From the IMG/VR virus record IMGVR_UViG_3300033997_000478, positions 62,001 to 126,000 of that record: DNA of 64,000 bases; one strand, written 5' to 3'. Shown here one piece after another: positions 61,531 through 64,000 of the stretch. The stretch comes from a virus. A program made the position numbers and the translations under genes. Position 1 is the first letter of the stretch, and each line of letters starts with the position of its first letter. The notes beneath the pieces were generated by a model, which was given only the letters and a program-made list of their open reading frames with translations, did not search any database and was not told the DNA's origin.

Positions 61531-62307
61531 ATGACAATTGCCGCCTATATCCTGACTGACCCCATCTCTGGGTTCGAGTACTACGGCAGCAGTGAAAATG
61601 TGGAAGTACGTCTTGATCGACACTTCCGCGACCTTCAAGCCAACCAACACCACAACAGTAGACTGCAGGAGCTGTACAACGCAGGTCGTGTGTTGGACAA
61701 GATCATCTTTGAAAGTAGTACAATCGAAGATGCCCGTGAAACCGAACTGGCGTTTATCAATTCCCACCAAGGTAGCTGGAGAATGATGAACATTGGTCTT
61801 GGCGTTAACGGGGGCGATAATCTCTCGAACCATCCAGAGCGGGAACGCATCATTTCGAAGATTTCTGAGTCCGTCCGAACGAGAATGGCTCAAATGTCAC
61901 CGGAAGATCGCAAGGAAAAGTGGGGACGCCCAGGCGCCAGCAACCCCATGTTCGGTAGGACCCACTCTGAAGAGGTCCGCCTTGCAAGTTCCAAGCTTCA
62001 TCGGGGGAACACCCACGCTCTGGGAAACGAATGGTCCCCTGAAGCTAGGGCAAAGTTGTCGAAAATAGCTTCCGAACGGACAGGAGACAAAAATCCTTTC
62101 TTCGGTAAGACGCATTCGGCAGAGAGTCGCGAAAAAATAAGGCAGGCCAAACTCGGCGGGGGACCGCCGACGAATGCCATGAAGGTAATGGTCAAGGGTA
62201 TCGTTTACAATTCTGTCAAAGATGCTTGCGATGGTGTCGGGATCTCGTATCCGACCATGGCTAAGCGTCTGAAAAGTGACGACCCCGATTATTCATTTGT
62301 CTCGTAA
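61531..62307 (+). CDS. GIY-YIG endonuclease in the thymidylate synthase intron
   Basis: 258 aa, start at 61531 with AGAGGAGAA upstream. AAYILTDPISGFEYYGSSEN (residues 4-23) is the GIY-YIG core with R-x3-H downstream. Two NUMOD3 repeats (NPMFGRTHSEEVR and NPFFGKTHSAESREKIRQA) and a C-terminal HTH (SVKDACDGVGISYPTM) bind the target, the same plan as I-TevI and I-BmoI. Confidence 0.88.
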   Translation: MTIAAYILTDPISGFEYYGSSENVEVRLDRHFRDLQANQHHNSRLQELYNAGRVLDKIIFESSTIEDARETELAFINSHQGSWRMMNIGLGVNGGDNLSNHPERERIISKISESVRTRMAQMSPEDRKEKWGRPGASNPMFGRTHSEEVRLASSKLHRGNTHALGNEWSPEARAKLSKIASERTGDKNPFFGKTHSAESREKIRQAKLGGGPPTNAMKVMVKGIVYNSVKDACDGVGISYPTMAKRLKSDDPDYSFVS

Positions 62308-62501
62308 AGGCCTAACGACTATCCAAAGTACCCTAGGACTAAAAGGGTAACGAGTAGAGTAGACTCCAAGTGGAGTCGAAAAGAGAGGGGTCTCCAAGGA
62401 AGGAGATCGTGATATAGTCTAAACTGCATGGTGACATGTAGCTGTCAAGCTTGAAGAACTTGACGGGTTAGGAGTAACGATCCTAACTGAAGGTCGGCAT
62501 G

Positions 62502-62798
62502 AGCGCCGACATCTTCCTTGGCGTACCGTTCAACATCGCCAGCTACGCGCTGCTGACGCACATGGTGGCCCACGTGGTGGGCATGGCGCCGGGCGACTTC
62601 GTCCACACCTTCGGTGACCTGCACGTCTACTCCAACCACATCGACCAGATCGAGTTGCAGATGACCCGTGACCCGCTGCCGCTGCCCAAGCTGCTGCTCA
62701 ACCCGGACGTGAAGAACATTGACGACTTCACCTTCGATGACATCCGTGTGGTCGGCTACGAGTCGCATCCGGCCATCAAGGGCGACGTGGCGGTCTGA
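62502..62798 (+). CDS. thyA: Thymidylate synthase, exon 2
   Basis: It encodes [20 protein letters not shown] (substrate-binding block), [12 protein letters not shown] (YxNH...Q, dUMP-binding) and ends with a ThyA-type C-terminus ([10 protein letters not shown], terminal Val that closes the active site). Exon 1 plus exon 2 is 1767 nt, giving 588 aa against about 264 for E. coli ThyA; the excess is the two insertions. Confidence 0.88.
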   Translation, partial: SADIFLGVPFNIASYALLTHMVAHVVGMAPGDFVHTFGDLHVYSNHIDQIELQMTRDPLPLPKLLLNPDVKNIDDFTFDDIRVVGYESHPAIKGDVAV

Positions 62799-62800
62799 TC

Positions 62801-62908
62801 ATGTCTCACACTGGATTCTTCATCCTCTGCGGGTTTGTCATCCTCTGCCACGTTGGACTGTGCTTGGCACTCCACTTGGAGTACCGGAAGTACTACCGGA
62901 AGTGGTGA
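62801..62908 (+). CDS. Very small membrane protein, 35 aa
   Basis: The ATG is 2 nt after the thyA stop. One membrane helix (GFFILCGFVILCHVGLCLAL) and a basic Tyr/Arg/Lys end. Supported mainly by position and composition. Confidence 0.5.
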   Translation: MSHTGFFILCGFVILCHVGLCLALHLEYRKYYRKW

Positions 62909-62917
62909 AGTACAGAC

Positions 62918-62948
62918 ATAATCCCCTCCCGATTGGGAGGGGACAGGA
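62918..62948 (+). terminator. Terminator hairpin (no U-tract)
   Basis: CATAAT precedes CCCCTCCC-GATT-GGGAGGGG; no T run follows, so it may serve mainly as an RNA 3' end or the opposite strand. Confidence 0.5.
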
Positions 62949-62954
62949 GGGCAC

Positions 62955-63149
62955 ATGCAACATGTCTTGGCAACACGAGCGAGCGGATCGCAGTTCCCCG
63001 TTCGTATCTACGACCAGCAGGTTACCGACCACGGCGTCAAGGTGACCCTACCTGCCTCTACGATGGAAACGCTGAAGCGTGAGAACGCAACCATCACACT
63101 GCGCATCCATGCCGTGGAGCAAACCACACACCGACTCATTGGGGGCTGA
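62955..63149 (+). CDS. Unknown small protein, 64 aa
   Basis: ACAGGAGGGCAC precedes the ATG, a strong ribosome site. It is a beta-rich soluble protein with no recognised domain. A 17-codon frame (63151-63204) with ATGA coupling follows and may be a leader of the next gene. Confidence 0.65.
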   Translation: MQHVLATRASGSQFPVRIYDQQVTDHGVKVTLPASTMETLKRENATITLRIHAVEQTTHRLIGG

Positions 63150-63200
63150 CATGGCCGAGCTCGAAAAGCGCCTACCCTCCACCGCAACTGGAACCGAACA

Positions 63201-63794
63201 ATGACCTGTCCCGAACACACGATCGCTCTCAAGCAGAGCTACCTCGCCTGGCTCAAGGATGCCAACATCGATCGGCAGCTGAACCAGGATCCGCACACCG
63301 TCAACACGCTCCAGCACATGTTGCCGGTACTGGAATGGATCCACACCAACCTGAAGCGCCAGGACATGGCCGCCAGCTTCTCCGGTGAGACGCACGATGT
63401 CGCCCTCGAGCACTACCGGACGTTCGTGCTGGACATGGGTCGTCAGGGTGGTAACGCCATGCTGGCGCAGCTGCTCTGCAACGAAGATACCCTGCTCTTC
63501 GACGCAACCGATTACAGCGACCTCGTCGGGTACCGCGTCCAAGGTATTCCGGCCATCGATGAAAGCATCTACGCCCACCTGAAGAAAGCCAAGGTCGTCA
63601 AGAACGACGCCGCCGCCTTCATGGCCGAGCTGGACACCAACAAGTACGTGACTGTGGTCATCTACGGAACTCGTTCGCTGTCGCGATTCATTGGCGAAGG
63701 TACGGCGAAAGAGTACACCACGCGCAGCTTCCGCGACACGCTGTTCTATTCGCCCAATCGCGAGAACCTCAAGCACGTCCTGATCATCGGGTAA
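63201..63794 (+). CDS. Unknown protein, 197 aa
   Basis: Soluble mixed alpha/beta protein with no recognised motif. It overlaps a possible 17-codon upstream frame and is followed by a small membrane protein gene 6 nt later. Confidence 0.7.
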   Translation: MTCPEHTIALKQSYLAWLKDANIDRQLNQDPHTVNTLQHMLPVLEWIHTNLKRQDMAASFSGETHDVALEHYRTFVLDMGRQGGNAMLAQLLCNEDTLLFDATDYSDLVGYRVQGIPAIDESIYAHLKKAKVVKNDAAAFMAELDTNKYVTVVIYGTRSLSRFIGEGTAKEYTTRSFRDTLFYSPNRENLKHVLIIG

Positions 63795-63800
63795 CCGGCG

Positions 63801-63980
63801 ATGTTCGGCCATTTCAACAACATGTCCCACTTCGAGTACGAGTTCTGGAAGTTCCAGATGACTGCGTTGGCGATGGGGTTCATCCTCCTCGTCCTCTTGA
63901 TTGTCTGGATCATCGACTCGTGCACGAAATGGTGTCGCAAGCGCGGCGCACGCTGGCGTCGTAAACAACCACGGAGATAA
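63801..63980 (+). CDS. Small membrane protein, 59 aa
   Basis: One strong membrane helix (MGFILLVLLIVWIIDSC, residues ~25-41) and a very basic C-terminal tail (CRKRGARWRRKQPRR), so the tail faces the cytoplasm. The next gene starts 2 nt after its stop. Confidence 0.62.
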   Translation: MFGHFNNMSHFEYEFWKFQMTALAMGFILLVLLIVWIIDSCTKWCRKRGARWRRKQPRR

Positions 63981-63982
63981 TC

Positions 63983-64000
63983 ATGGCTGACTTTTGGGCT
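63983..64000 (+). CDS. Start of a gene cut by the window edge
   Basis: ACGGAGATAATC precedes the ATG; only MADFWA is visible. Nothing can be said about function. Confidence 0.5.

Larger units (their letters stand above)
60697..62501 (+). mobile_element. td-like group I intron in thymidylate synthase, with two endonuclease genes
   Basis: 1805 nt. The 5' exon ends in T (CAGCGT), the intron ends in G (GGCATG), and joining gives YQR-SADIFLG in frame. Core blocks resemble the T4 td/nrdB class: ACGGGAAACTCTCGACTGAG and ACAATCCGTTGCTAAAT (61433-61470, P4-P6), CTAACGACTATCC (62311-62323, P3/P7) and GATATAGTCTAAACTGCATG plus GTGACATGTAGCTG (62411-62444, P7 and P9). The HNH gene lies before the P4-P6 block and the GIY-YIG gene between P6 and P7. 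Confidence 0.87.

Noticed and set aside
1-64000. tRNA genes
   Set aside because: No cloverleaf with a T-arm GGTTCRA and acceptor stem was recognised by eye; short TTCAA matches are in the intron cores.

Overview
The window is part of a large lytic phage genome that looks like a distant relative of Pseudomonas phage phiKZ (jumbo phages with multisubunit RNA polymerases). The evidence is a gene order that runs RNA polymerase beta C-terminal half, beta-prime C-terminal half and SF2 helicase (1.2-7.3 kb), a second beta-prime C-terminal piece (19.8-21.1 kb), many head proteins carrying the phiKZ-type prohead cleavage signature Ser-x-Glu (here almost always SME), a phiKZ-style muramidase, and no capsid, integrase or host genes. 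The DNA is GC-rich; the host is probably a pseudomonad- or xanthomonad-like gammaproteobacterium, but nothing here proves that. Family comparisons are from memory, with no database search.

Layout. 0-9.5 kb: transcription and helicase genes plus unknowns. 9.56-14.5 kb (minus strand): the N-terminal part of a family B DNA polymerase cut into three exons by two related group I introns, each carrying an HNH homing endonuclease. 14.6-18.7 kb: virion metalloprotease and an inner-head-type protein. 18.9-21.9 kb (minus): the second (probably virion) RNA polymerase piece, invaded at its 3' end by a GIY-YIG endonuclease gene that supplies a recoded duplicate of the gene end. 22-29.9 kb: structural genes, one with a possible -1 frameshift at an 8-T run, a short promoter-driven early pair, and two large baseplate-like minus-strand genes. 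29.9-41.8 kb: a run of head or inner-head proteins with SME sites. 42-44.8 kb: early-type genes and small membrane proteins with look-alike promoters. 44.9-50.4 kb: overlapping tail or baseplate-like structural genes. 50.5-57.7 kb: cysteine peptidase plus lipoprotein, thymidylate kinase, DHH phosphoesterase, endolysin, SLOG-fold protein and a cluster of small membrane proteins. 57.8-64 kb: HNH gene and a thymidylate synthase invaded by an in-frame HNH domain and by a td-like group I intron with two endonuclease genes, then small unknown and membrane proteins.

Two themes stand out. First, homing elements: eight endonuclease genes or domains and three group I introns attack replication, transcription and nucleotide genes (DNA polymerase, RNA polymerase, thymidylate synthase). 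Second, phage-specific expression signals: a repeated promoter module (TGAAA-n-TTTCA, then TATAnTAC, then a 5' UTR hairpin) and a repeated terminator module in which a GC-rich hairpin is bracketed by GCATAA and TTATGC. Long antisense open frames are abundant but are shadows of GC-rich codon usage and were left out.
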